62,986 nucleotides of DNA from Propionibacteriaceae bacterium (GTDB taxonomy: Bacteria; Actinomycetota; Actinomycetes; Propionibacteriales; Propionibacteriaceae): contig JAISJO010000081.1 of the NCBI GenBank assembly GCA_031261485.1, positions 1 through 62,986 on the forward strand. The letters are read 5' to 3'. Below, one piece after another: positions 49,091-59,500 of this stretch. The first letter of the stretch is position 1. Each line of letters opens with the position of its first letter. The position numbers were made by a program, and so were the translations under genes. The notes beneath the pieces were generated by a model. That model was not told the DNA's origin. It did no database searches and worked only from the letters and a program-made list of their open reading frames with translations.

Positions 49091-49945
49091 ATGATGAAGA
49101 AGATTGCAATCGGCCTCATGGCCGCCCTCGCCTTGCCCATGATGCTCAGCGGCTGTGGCGATTCCAATTCTGGCGGCTCCGCAGCCCTCGAAGTGGTGGG
49201 GAAGCCGTTCACAACCGAGCTTTACGGAGTCGGTCTGCCCTTGGACACCCCCTTCTGCGAGCAAGTCAACCAGGCCATCAAAGACATGGTTGCCGACGGC
49301 ACATGGAAGGCCAAGCTGGATTCCGAGATGACTGGCGTGAAGTACACCCCGAATCCCGAGACCAACCCGCCGAAGGAATACGAAGACTGCTCTCCTGCAG
49401 GGACTGCCAAGCTGGTCACTGAGGGCAAGATCACCATTGGTATCAAGTTCGATCAGCCGCACCTCGGGTTCAAGGACGGCAACACGTACACCGGCTTCGA
49501 CGTCGACGTCGCCACCTATGTCGCTGGCAAGCTCGGCTTCACCCCCGACAAGATTGTATGGACTGAATCAGTGTCCGCTCAGCGCGAGACCCTGCTCCAG
49601 AACCATCAAGTGGACATGATTTTCGCCACCTACTCCATCACTGACTCCCGCAAGGAGAAGGTGGAGTTCGCTGGACCGTACTTCGTGGCTGGCCAAGACC
49701 TGCTCATCCGCGCTGGCGAGACGGACATCACTGGCCCCGAATCTCTCAACGGTGGCAAGAAGCTTTGCTCGGTTTCCGGTTCGACTCCTGCCCAGAAGAT
49801 CAAGGACTCGTACGCTGCCGATGTGCAGTTGGTCGAGGTCAAGACCTACTCCGAATGTGTGCAGGCTCTCATCGCCAAGCAGGTGGACGCTGTGACCACA
49901 GACGACATCATCCTGGCTGGTCTGGCGGCGGCTTCAGTCAAGTAA
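49091..49945 (+). CDS. gluB: Glutamate-type ABC substrate-binding lipoprotein, apparently circularly permuted
   Basis: 284 residues with lipobox LSGC (Cys 22). Residues 33-82 (EVVGKPFTTELYGVGLPLDT and the following helix to DGTWKAKLDSEMTG) match the C-terminal end of normal GluB/GlnH proteins. Residues 83-106 are a Pro/Asn-rich linker. Residues 107-284 (KLVTEGKITIGIKFDQPHLG, FDVDVATYV, SVSAQRETLLQNHQVDMIFA, CSVSGSTPAQK, AVTTDDIILAGLAAASVK) match the normal N-terminal start and stop where the C-terminal segment would begin. Joining end to start restores the usual order. No second C-terminal segment lies downstream. The importer context (ATPase before, two permeases after) supports a working protein. 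Confidence 0.85.
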   Translation: MMKKIAIGLMAALALPMMLSGCGDSNSGGSAALEVVGKPFTTELYGVGLPLDTPFCEQVNQAIKDMVADGTWKAKLDSEMTGVKYTPNPETNPPKEYEDCSPAGTAKLVTEGKITIGIKFDQPHLGFKDGNTYTGFDVDVATYVAGKLGFTPDKIVWTESVSAQRETLLQNHQVDMIFATYSITDSRKEKVEFAGPYFVAGQDLLIRAGETDITGPESLNGGKKLCSVSGSTPAQKIKDSYAADVQLVEVKTYSECVQALIAKQVDAVTTDDIILAGLAAASVK

Positions 49946-49972
49946 GACAGTAAGCCATATCGTTATTCGCGC

Positions 49973-50002
49973 GGTCTGGCCGGGGTATGTCCCGGCCAGA
50001 CC
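49973..50002 (+). terminator. Intercistronic hairpin between gluB and gluC
   Basis: A perfect 12-bp stem (49973-49984 with 49991-50002), loop GTATGT, no U tract. Such hairpins after binding-protein genes protect upstream mRNA and reduce downstream transcription, which gives an excess of binding protein over permease. Confidence 0.7.
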
Positions 50003-50033
50003 CACGACCTAGAAGAAGAGAGGAGGAGAGGTT

Positions 50034-50720
50034 GTGAACCTGTTTTCGCGATACATAGAGTTCATTGCGGACTACAACATTTTTCATGCTTTCTGGGTCA
50101 ATATCACCCTGACTCTCTTCTCCGGCGCTCTGGCTCTCGTCCTCGGCACTATCGCAGTAGTCATGCGCATCTCGCCCATTGCTAGTTTGCGAGGCGCCTC
50201 CACGTTCTACGTCAATGTTTTCCGCGACATCCCACTGACGGTCGTCATGGTGGTCATGTTCTCCGTGGTGTGGGTCCAATTGCAGGTGTCCTTCTCGTCC
50301 GACATGAGCAGGGACTTTTACATTCTGGCCATCATCGGCCTGGGGATGTACCACTCGTCCTTTATCGCGGAATCGCTGCGCTCGGGCATCAACACGGTGC
50401 CCTTGGGGCAAGCAGAAGCCGCTCGCTCCATCGGGCTGACCTTCATGCAGTCAGCGCGCATCGTCATCTTGCCTCAGGCCTTCCGTGGCTCTATCGCCCC
50501 CATCGGGAACACCATCATCGCCCTCATCAAGAACACGACAGTTGCTTCGGTGGCTGCTGTGGCCAATGAAACCTCGGGCGTCATGGCAGCGGCCCTTGAG
50601 TTTGGCCCGCAGTTCAATTTCCTCATCTTCTTCACCTTCGCTCTCGGGTATGTCATCATCGTCATCCCCGTCGGACTGCTCACGACATGGTTGTCGCGCA
50701 CATTGGCGGTGATGAGATGA
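50034..50720 (+). CDS. gluC: Glutamate-type ABC transporter permease 1
   Basis: 228 residues. About five transmembrane helices with the BPD permease motif (EAARSIGLTFMQSARIVILP). The first helix is FWVNITLTLFSGALALVLG. The GTG start follows AGGAGGAGAGG. Its stop overlaps the gluD start (ATGA), so the two permeases are translated together. It forms the heterodimeric channel with GluD. Confidence 0.92.
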   Translation: MNLFSRYIEFIADYNIFHAFWVNITLTLFSGALALVLGTIAVVMRISPIASLRGASTFYVNVFRDIPLTVVMVVMFSVVWVQLQVSFSSDMSRDFYILAIIGLGMYHSSFIAESLRSGINTVPLGQAEAARSIGLTFMQSARIVILPQAFRGSIAPIGNTIIALIKNTTVASVAAVANETSGVMAAALEFGPQFNFLIFFTFALGYVIIVIPVGLLTTWLSRTLAVMR

Positions 50721-51688
50721 GTCGGCGCACCAAAGTGGTGGAACACTCCGTTTTCTTCGACGCTCCAGGTCCTAAGACCAAGCGTCTCATCTTCTTCGCC
50801 AATATCGTGGGCTCGGGCATCATCGCGGCCATCCTCTTGGTCGTTGTCCTGAAACTTCAGGAGATGGGCCAATTGACGTGGTCCATGTGGTCGGTCACGG
50901 TGCAGCCGAGGTCGTGGTTGTACTACTTCCTTCCCGGTTTGGGCGCCACTCTCCTGGCCGCTCTGGTGTCCATCGTGGGCGCATTCATTTTCGGATTGAT
51001 ATTCGGCGTGGCCCGTTTGGCCAATAACCGCCCCATTCGGTGGCTCGCCTCCATCGTCGTGGAGTTCTGTCGCGCGGTGCCCGTGCTGCTCATGATGATT
51101 TTCATGTGGACCTTGTTCGGCGGCGCGGGTTGGTCGAACCCGTCCTTCTGGGCCGTGGTCGTCGCGCTCATTCTTTACAACGGCTCGGTGTGCGCCGAAT
51201 TGGTGCGCTCGGGTGTGCTCAACCTGCCCACCGGCCAACATGAGGCCGCCGCTGCCATTGGGCTGACGCGCGGCCAGGCATTGGCCAACATACTCGTGCC
51301 TCAAGCTCTGCTGTCCATGTTGCCCGCTCTCATCGCCCAATTGGTCGTTGCCCTCAAGGACTCGGCTCTGGGCTCGGCCATCGCATACTCAGAGCTCTTG
51401 CGCCAGGCGACCTTGCTCGGGACCCCCTATCGGACCTTGCAGACTATTTTCGTTGCGTCCTTGATTTTCATCGCCATCAACTATGGCTTGGGTAAAATGG
51501 GCGAGTGGCTGGCCTCGAAGATGAAGGGTCGCGGTCTGCAACTGGACGAGACCATGTCCGAGGAAATCCCCATGAACGTCTCCGCACTAGGCAAGCGCGA
51601 GATGCTGGAGGACCCCGACGCCGAAGGCCCGTACGACGAATCCGAGCGTCTGCGCCAGGAAATGACAGGCGTGCGTCGCCACCTGTAG
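50717..51688 (+). CDS. gluD: Glutamate-type ABC transporter permease 2
   Basis: 323 residues. Permease motif EAAAAIGLTRGQALANILVP. The longer N-terminus (about 70 residues) and the charged C-terminal tail (DPDAEGPYDESERLRQEMTG) match actinobacterial GluD. ATG 50717 overlaps the gluC stop. It ends the operon; 71 bases lie between it and eno. Confidence 0.92.
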   Translation: MSRRTKVVEHSVFFDAPGPKTKRLIFFANIVGSGIIAAILLVVVLKLQEMGQLTWSMWSVTVQPRSWLYYFLPGLGATLLAALVSIVGAFIFGLIFGVARLANNRPIRWLASIVVEFCRAVPVLLMMIFMWTLFGGAGWSNPSFWAVVVALILYNGSVCAELVRSGVLNLPTGQHEAAAAIGLTRGQALANILVPQALLSMLPALIAQLVVALKDSALGSAIAYSELLRQATLLGTPYRTLQTIFVASLIFIAINYGLGKMGEWLASKMKGRGLQLDETMSEEIPMNVSALGKREMLEDPDAEGPYDESERLRQEMTGVRRHL

Positions 51689-51723
51689 GTCCTCACGGCC
51701 ACCTCGCAGACACGATAAGCTAG

Positions 51724-53042
<1,319 letters not shown>

Positions 53043-53043
<1 letters not shown>

Positions 53044-53672
53044 TGCCCGTACAGCCTCCGCGTGCCACACCGGGTCGGGGTCATTCCCGTCCCGGTGGCG
53101 GACGCGAGCCGAGACCAGTCAATAGGCTGACTGCGGCGGGGGAGGACCCGGAGGCTGACAAGGGAGATCGGGCCAAGGCCCATGCGGACGCCCGGAGTCG
53201 AGCGGTGTCTGCGCTGGCCTTGGGCTTCACCCAGCGCCTCATCGTCATTGGCGCGGTGGTGGCGGTCTTGGCTGTGTCTTTCGTTTCTTCCCTGAGCGTG
53301 TACCTGCGTCAGCAGCATGACATCGCCGAGACTAAGCACGAAATCGCCATGAGCCAGGACGCCGTGAGCGATCTTCAGGACCGCATCGCGCGCTGGCAAG
53401 ACCCCGCCTATGTCGAGGCTCAGGCCCGCGACCGTCTGGGATGGGTCATGCCCGGGGAGATTGGGTATCGTGTCGTCGATGGGCAGGGCAATGTCATCGG
53501 GGGAGTGGTGTCGGCCATCAACCCCAAGGACGACGCGGCTACACGTGTGTGGTACGAGGCATTGTGGGGGTCCCTCCAAGCGGCTGATCGCCCCGAGCCC
53601 ATCCCTGCCGAAACCGCCAGTCCTTCCGGGCCGACCACGGTTGGGCCCGACTCCACCGAACCTCCCCGATGA
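53043..53672 (+). CDS. ftsB: FtsB/DivIC-type septum formation initiator
   Basis: 209 residues. An N-terminal cytoplasmic basic region is followed by one transmembrane helix (LIVIGAVVAVLAVSFVSSL), a coiled coil (ETKHEIAMSQDAVSDLQDRI) and the family motif WQDPAYVEAQARDRLGWVMP. The C-terminal tail is Pro/Ser-rich. It joins FtsL and FtsQ in the divisome. GTG start overlaps the eno stop. It overlaps the DUF501 gene by 4 bases. Confidence 0.9.
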
Positions 53673-54295
53673 GCGCGGATGCGCCTGAGATTCGGCTCAA
53701 TGAAGAGCTTGACGCCCTCACTCCACTAGACCATGCCATTGTTCGTGCTCAACTGCATCGCAACCCCCAGGGAGCGCAGAGTATCGCGTGGCGTTGTCCG
53801 TGCGGCAAGCCAGGGGTAGTGCAAACAGCCCCACGCCTGCCCGACGGGACGCCCTTCCCCACGACGTATTACTTGACATGCCCGAACGCCACCAAAGCCG
53901 TTTCCACCCTCGAAGGCTCGGGGATGATGTCCGATATGCAGGACAGATTGGGCCATGATGCGGACCTGGCGAGGCGGTACGAAACGGCCCATGAGGCGTA
54001 CCTGCGGGATCGGGACGAACTGGGCGAGCGCTTGGGTGTGGACGTTCCCGAAATAGCTGGCCGTTCTGCTGGGGGGATGCCGACGAGGGTCAAGTGCCTT
54101 CACGCGCTTCTCGCACACGCCCTCGCTGCCGGTCCTGGGGTCAATACTTTGGGGGATGAGGTTTTGGCCGCGCTGGGTGAGTTTTGGGTCCGGCCATGTC
54201 TGGAGGGCTTTGCGTTCGATTCTGGCGAGGGGCAGGGTGTCTCGGGGCCCGAGTCGGCAAACGAGTCAGGCGGGCGCGTCGGGGAGTCGGTATGA
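53669..54295 (+). CDS. DUF501-family protein
   Basis: 208 residues. Conserved parts: CPCGKPGVVQTAPRLPDGTP, FPTTYYLTCPNATKAVSTLE and VKCLHALLAHALA-x-GPGVN. Several Cys and His (CPCG, TCPN, KCLHALLAH) could bind a metal. The function is unknown; it always lies between ftsB and ppx in actinobacteria. The last 20 residues are low complexity. It overlaps ftsB and ppx by ATGA. Confidence 0.88.
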   Translation: MSADAPEIRLNEELDALTPLDHAIVRAQLHRNPQGAQSIAWRCPCGKPGVVQTAPRLPDGTPFPTTYYLTCPNATKAVSTLEGSGMMSDMQDRLGHDADLARRYETAHEAYLRDRDELGERLGVDVPEIAGRSAGGMPTRVKCLHALLAHALAAGPGVNTLGDEVLAALGEFWVRPCLEGFAFDSGEGQGVSGPESANESGGRVGESV

Positions 54296-55290
54296 GAGTC
54301 GGGGTCATCGACTGCGGGACGAACACGATTCGGTTGTACATCGCTGAGGCAAGTGGCAATGGTAAGTATTTGTCATGCACTCCTGGGGAGAATGACCCGA
54401 TTCCGGTCGAAGACCCCACGGCCACAAGGGAAATCATCCGCACACTTCGGTATGTACGTCTGGGCGAGGGCGTCGACGCGACCGGTCGCTTCGCCGAGGC
54501 GGCCTTGGAGCGAGTGTTCGCAGCGTGCGATGAGTTCGCACACATCATCGCTGAGTCTGGTGTTGACAGGTTGCGGTTCATTGCGACATCGGCGGCGCGG
54601 GACGTGTCCAATCGGGATGTCTTCTTCGCAGGGGTGCGCGAACGCCTGGGTGTAGACCCCGACGTGATCTCCGGCGATGAGGAGGCTCGGCTGAGTTTCC
54701 TCGGGGCTCTGTCGGGTGGGCCAGTGCCTGGTGGCGGGGCCGACTTGAGCGGTGGAATCCTCGTGACCGACATCGGTGGCGGTTCGACCGAGTACATCCT
54801 GGGCACTGCGACCGGCACAATCATTGCCGAAGAGTCCACGAATATGGGTTCGGTGCGTGTGCGCGAACGCTTCCTCCACCATGACCCACCACTGCCCGAG
54901 GAGGTCGGCGCGGCGCGGGAGTTCATCGATGGACTGCTCGACACAACTGCCTTGTCAGGTGAGTGCCCCTTGCCATCGGCATGGATCGGCGTGGCGGGGA
55001 CGTGTACATCCCTATCGGCCATGCACAGGCGCCTGACCACCTACGACAGGGCGACAATACACAATTCGCAAGTGGAAGTGGCAGACCTGATAGCCCTGTC
55101 AGAGTCATTGCTGGGGCTCACGATAGACCAGACCTTGGCCACCTATCCGGTCCTCAAACTCATGAGAGCTCAGGTCATCTGCGCCGGAGCGCTCATCGCT
55201 GCCCAAACAGCCCGAAGGGTCCGGTTACCCATGATTGTGCGGGAGACCGATATCCTTGATGGCGCGGCGATGGACCTCCTTTCGGTCTGA
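54292..55290 (+). CDS. ppx: Ppx/GppA-family exopolyphosphatase
   Basis: 332 residues. ASKHA fold with phosphate loops VIDCGTNTIRLYIAE (start) and TDIGGGSTEYILG. Releases phosphate from polyphosphate or acts on pppGpp; the exact substrate cannot be read from sequence. It lacks the C-terminal HD domain of long Ppx proteins, as in other actinobacterial Ppx1/Ppx2. ATG 54292 overlaps the DUF501 stop (ATGA). The tRNA gene begins right after its stop codon. Confidence 0.9.
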   Translation: MRVGVIDCGTNTIRLYIAEASGNGKYLSCTPGENDPIPVEDPTATREIIRTLRYVRLGEGVDATGRFAEAALERVFAACDEFAHIIAESGVDRLRFIATSAARDVSNRDVFFAGVRERLGVDPDVISGDEEARLSFLGALSGGPVPGGGADLSGGILVTDIGGGSTEYILGTATGTIIAEESTNMGSVRVRERFLHHDPPLPEEVGAAREFIDGLLDTTALSGECPLPSAWIGVAGTCTSLSAMHRRLTTYDRATIHNSQVEVADLIALSESLLGLTIDQTLATYPVLKLMRAQVICAGALIAAQTARRVRLPMIVRETDILDGAAMDLLSV

Positions 55291-55363
55291 CCCCCCATAG
55301 CCCAATGGCAGAGGCAGTCGACTTAAAATCGATGCAGTGTCGGTTCGAATCCGACTGGGGGGA
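55291..55363 (+). tRNA. Class I tRNA with UAA anticodon (tRNA-Leu by anticodon)
   Basis: 73 nt. Acceptor stem CCCCCCA with TGGGGGG, anticodon loop CTTAAAA (anticodon TAA), T arm GTCGG-TTCGAAT-CCGAC, discriminator A. The variable loop has only 5 nt (GCAGT), whereas bacterial tRNA-Leu normally has a long variable arm. CCA is not encoded. It starts one base after the ppx stop codon, so it is probably cut out of the ppx transcript. It would read the TTA codon, rare in this high-GC sequence. Confidence 0.85.
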
Positions 55364-55423
55364 CCTGGGGAGCCTCGGGACAATAGGCGAGTGCTGGTGC
55401 TGCTCGACCGCCTGTGCTCAATC

Positions 55424-55462
55424 TGTTGATAAGTATTTGTCCGGCAAGGAGCCTGTGGATAA
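55424..55462 (+). promoter_or_regulatory. Two DnaA-box-like sites
   Basis: TGTTGATAA (55424-55432, one mismatch) and TGTGGATAA (55454-55462, perfect complement of TTATCCACA) lie in the same direction 30 bases apart. They are in a 251-base gene-free stretch between the tRNA and vapB. No dnaA or dnaN is nearby. They may be regulatory or titration sites. Confidence 0.4.
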
Positions 55463-55551
55463 CTCTCGTTCTTGTCTGAGGTATGAGCGATGCTGGCGTC
55501 ATGGATAATTCAAGTCAAAGAAGTGTCGGTCCGCAGCATCACAGCGTATGC

Positions 55552-55589
55552 TTGACATATGGTGAGCCCACTCGGGATCATGTCCGAGT
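55552..55589 (+). promoter_or_regulatory. vapBC promoter with operator dyad
   Basis: TTGACA (55552-55557), 18-nt spacer, GATCAT (55576-55581). The inverted repeat ACTCGG (55570-55575) and CCGAGT (55584-55589), 8-nt spacer, covers the -10 box. This is the usual place for VapBC autorepression. Confidence 0.55.
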
Positions 55590-55614
55590 CAACGCCAGGA
55601 TGGAGGATGCAAAG

Positions 55615-55869
55615 ATGATGACGGCAACCGTTTCGGTGTTCATGAACCGGACGAATCAAGCAATCCGCATTCCTAAGGAGATGAGCTTTCCAGGAGTCAC
55701 GCGCTTGGAAGCCACGCGGGAGGGCGACGTTCTGACACTGAAACCACTTCGGCCCACGTGGGATTCTTTCGTGTCGCAGTGGGCAGGCGAGGTCGATGAG
55801 GACTTCCTTGCCACTCGCCCCGACGTTGTCGAAGCCCGCCCCCTTGACTTGGGTGATGACCAGTCATGA
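55615..55869 (+). CDS. vapB: VapB-type antitoxin
   Basis: 84 residues. The AbrB/SpoVT-like N-terminus (TVSVFMNRTNQAIRIPKEMS) is the DNA-binding fold; the C-terminus (WAGEVDEDFLATRP) should wrap around the toxin. GGAGG lies 8 nt before ATG 55615; the next codon is also ATG. The frame is open further upstream, but it crosses the promoter. It overlaps vapC by ATGA. Confidence 0.88.
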   Translation: MMTATVSVFMNRTNQAIRIPKEMSFPGVTRLEATREGDVLTLKPLRPTWDSFVSQWAGEVDEDFLATRPDVVEARPLDLGDDQS

Positions 55870-56309
55870 CCGTTCGCTTGATGCTCGACACCAATACCTG
55901 CTCCTTCATCATGCGAGGTGTGCCCCAAGTTCTTGCTCGTCTCAAGGCTGCCGACGCCGAAGGAGCGGTGTTCCTGATTTCTGCCATCACCTATTCGGAA
56001 CTGCGCGACGGGGCGCTCGGCGTCAAGGCGACTGGCAAACATGTCGCCATGGTTGAGGCATTCGTGGAGAGAGTGGACGAAGTCGCGCCATGGGACCGAG
56101 CGGCGGTGGACCACACAGCATTGATCCGTGCGACGCTGAGGCGACAAGGAACCCCCATCAGCCCCAACGATTCCGCCATAGCTGGTCATGCATTGTCTCT
56201 CGGCATCACTCTGGTAGCGAACAATACGCGCGAGTTTTCCCGAGTGGCGGGCCTTGTCTTGGAGGATTGGGCGACACCCGCAGATATCCCAGCACCGTTC
56301 CCGACCTAG
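55866..56309 (+). CDS. vapC: VapC-type PIN-domain toxin ribonuclease
   Basis: 147 residues. PIN domain acidic residues are in MLDTNTCSFIM (Asp 8), TYSELRDGAL (Glu near 43) and PISPNDSAIAGHALSLG (Asp), with NNTREFSRV at the end. It is a Mg-dependent RNase; VapC toxins often cut tRNA or rRNA. Together with VapB it makes a type II toxin-antitoxin pair placed next to a tRNA gene. All catalytic residues appear present. Confidence 0.9.
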   Translation: MTVRLMLDTNTCSFIMRGVPQVLARLKAADAEGAVFLISAITYSELRDGALGVKATGKHVAMVEAFVERVDEVAPWDRAAVDHTALIRATLRRQGTPISPNDSAIAGHALSLGITLVANNTREFSRVAGLVLEDWATPADIPAPFPT

Positions 56310-56464
56310 AAATCCGCGATACTGCCTGTGCCCCAACTTTTCGAAACTCTGCTCATTTCGGATGTCTTGGGGGGGTGTGTCAGGCGGGGGAAATTGGGGA
56401 GAGAACTCATCCACGTGGGCGGCTCGATTGCCCTGGAAACAAGCGGCAACTGAGTACAGGTCCA

Positions 56465-56494
56465 TTTCCGCTTTTCCCCCGTATGCCGTAGACT
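56465..56494 (+). promoter_or_regulatory. Putative promoter of the Ig-repeat surface protein
   Basis: TTTCCG (56465-56470), 18-nt spacer, TAGACT (56489-56494), 91 bases before the gene. The rest of the 275-base space 56310-56584 shows no gene. Confidence 0.35.
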
Positions 56495-56584
56495 GCCGAT
56501 GGGCGTGGAGCAAGCTGTTGCCTTCATGCTCTTGCAGCGTTGCTACGGGGCGACGCGGTGTTGGAAGCGGCAAAGGAGTTCGTC

Positions 56585-59500
56585 GTGAAACCGCAGGACA
56601 AGAGGACAACATCGAAAACATCATCATGGAAACGGGCCTTGGCCGGCATCGCTTCGGGTGCGCTTGTTGTTGGGGGGCTGAGTCTGACGCCACTGATTTC
56701 AGAGGTTGCGCAAGCCGCGGCCACCACGGGGACAATTTACGACACGGGCGGATGGCATTCGGGTGTTCCTTTGGATGTGTATCTGGCCGCCGGATCGTCT
56801 GGAGCTGCTGCGACGACCAAGGCACCATTCACACCTCTTGACGACAAGACCTTGTATGGTTCGTCCTACAACAACGGTGGCACGGTCTACACGTTCGCGC
56901 GAAACGATGAGACGCCTAATCCTGCTGGGCAGGTGCTCATTGGCTACGGTCACAATGTCTCCAGCCTTCAGAGTAACCCGCTGTCCACGATTGCTGTCGA
57001 TGCTGACCCAGACGGGGTGCGTGGTGTGAAGTACGCGTATTTGTGGGGTTGGAACTCCAACAACGGAGTTTCCAACTCAGAGGCCACGAGCCTGGGGATG
57101 ACGAACTGGTCTGGTTTGCCAAATGATTACGCTCCGATTTTCCGTATCAAGGAGAATGAGTCGGATTTCGATGTCCTCATGGTTCCGACGCCCGATTTCT
57201 TCCCGGATTCCAAGTCCGCGTACCAGTATTGGTCTGGAGGCGAAGTCATCCAGGGCACCGGTGAGATTTTCTTTGGTGGTGGCGAGTGCACACGTCTGGA
57301 CGCGGGTTATCGCATGATGATCCTGAATCCCGTCACTGGGGCCTACAACTATTCCAACCAGATTGTTCCTGCTACACCTCAAGATGACATCTTCGCTGGC
57401 ACCGGAACTTCCTGCGGTGGTCAGGGTTACGTGGCCTCTGACTTCGCTCTTGATGCCAACGGAAACGCCTACTTGTCCGTGAACTCTAGTCAGGCTTCTG
57501 CGACTTTCGGCGTCGCAGCAACCAGCCGTGTGTGGTTGGTCAGGGTCGTTCCGTCCACGACGGGCAACTGGACATACAATCTGGTCACTCCGTTGGTTCT
57601 GGGCCCCAACCAGTCCACTCAGGCCAACAACTATGCGACCGGTGGGACGTATAACTACGGCTCCGCGTTCTTTGGAGGCAAGCAGTATGTGACGGTGAAT
57701 CAAGGCGACAACCTCCTTGAGATAAATCCGATGTCTGCTCAGATCTTCAACCTGCCTCATGGTCCGTCCAACCCTCCGTCGATGGGTCCAGTTCAGAGCT
57801 ATGTCCAAGACCTCGCCTCAGGTCAGACGGCCATCGTCATTCAGGGCAGCGTGTACAACGACACGGCCGGTGATGGCTCTGTTGCGGGTGATGCAGCTAT
57901 CCCAGGTCAGGTCGTGGCTGTGTATTCCAAGAACGCTTCGGGGGATTACGTCTATGAAGGCAAGCGCACCACCGGCCCATCCGGCGACTACTCCTTCCTT
58001 GTTTCCTCGTATGGCGATTACTTGGTGCGTCTCGTCACGCCAACTCTCGACTCTCGTAATGCGGTCCAGACATGGGCGTCTGCCGGTGGGGTTCATAACC
58101 CTGTGACCGCGAAGTGCGACTCTGGTGACCTCTCAACTTCGGGCCCGTGCTCTGGTGCGCTGTCCAGTCCCTATCCAGTGGACCCCGCTCTACCGACTGC
58201 CAACACTGCCGCTGGTTCGGACACGTCGACCCAACCGTCAGCAATGGCCGTCTATTCCACGGTCCATATCACCACGTCAACCGAGGTCATCAATGCTGAC
58301 TTCGCCATCACGACCGCTGGTGACTATGGCGACTCGCCCCTGGGCCCGGCCACTGTGGCTGCTGGCGCTCCCTTCCACCTCAACTCGATTGACCCTCAAC
58401 TATGGCTGGGTGGCAGCCTGGGAGTATCAGCCGGTCCGGTGACCGACGATTCTGATGCCTCTGATGACGGCGTGAGCACGTCCACCTTCTTTGGCGATCA
58501 ACTATTGGGTACAACAGTTCTTGCTGCCACTCATGAGTACACTCTGAAAGCCGCTGTGTCTGGCCCCAAAGCGGCCCAAGCCCAGATCACTGGCTGGACA
58601 GCTCCGGCTGGCTCCTGGGTTGCGACTCCGGCGTGGACTCCCACCTTGTCCGGCACGACAGCCTCCGGCCCCTTCAGGTACCAAACCTCTGGGACGGTCG
58701 CTGCGACCGGCCACGTGAGGGTGGACGCCTCGCTCGTCGCCGATGCTGCCCCGAGCAACCCTGCCGGGTCGTACACGGTGTACCCCGGCACGGCCTACTG
58801 GGCAGTCCCCGGCGAAATTGAGGACTACACTGTCAACCTCGCTGAGGCCGTGTACCACCCGGCCGCTGTCACAACCGGCCCGACAGGGACGTTCACAGTG
58901 GACAGCCAAGTCCTGACCGCCGATGACGACCCTGTCGTCGTGGGCACAGCCACCGCGACAACGGCTGGCGCCAAGCCCTTCACCGCCACCGTTCCCGACG
59001 CATCCTGGACAGTGGAGAGGGTCGAAGTGCGTGCCCTGGAAACAGGCGCTGTGCTGAGCACCGAGCCTGTGAGCCAGGCCGGACTCAACTTCACCTTCTC
59101 GCACACCTTCACCGCTGGTGACGATGTGGTGCTCGTCGTCGTCTTCAAGCAGGGCGCGAACCCCAGTCAGTCCAGTCTGACTGTGGACAAGAACACCACT
59201 GAGGTGGGGACCAACATCACGGCGACCGCCACGATCAGGGACTCAAACGGTGGTGCCTTGAATGGCGTCGAGGTGACCTTCTCCACTGCGCACGCTGCCG
59301 TGACCCTCGGTTCCAACACATGCACGACGGGACCCGCCGGTACGTGCACAGTGACCGTGTCCTCACATGTCGCGGGCGTGTATACGAACGAATTGTCCGC
59401 CACCGTGGAGGTTGCCTCCGTGGCGACCGAGATCTCCAACTCGCCTCAGAGCCTGACGTTCACGCCCGGCCCGATCAACCCAGGCACCTCCACGTTGAGC

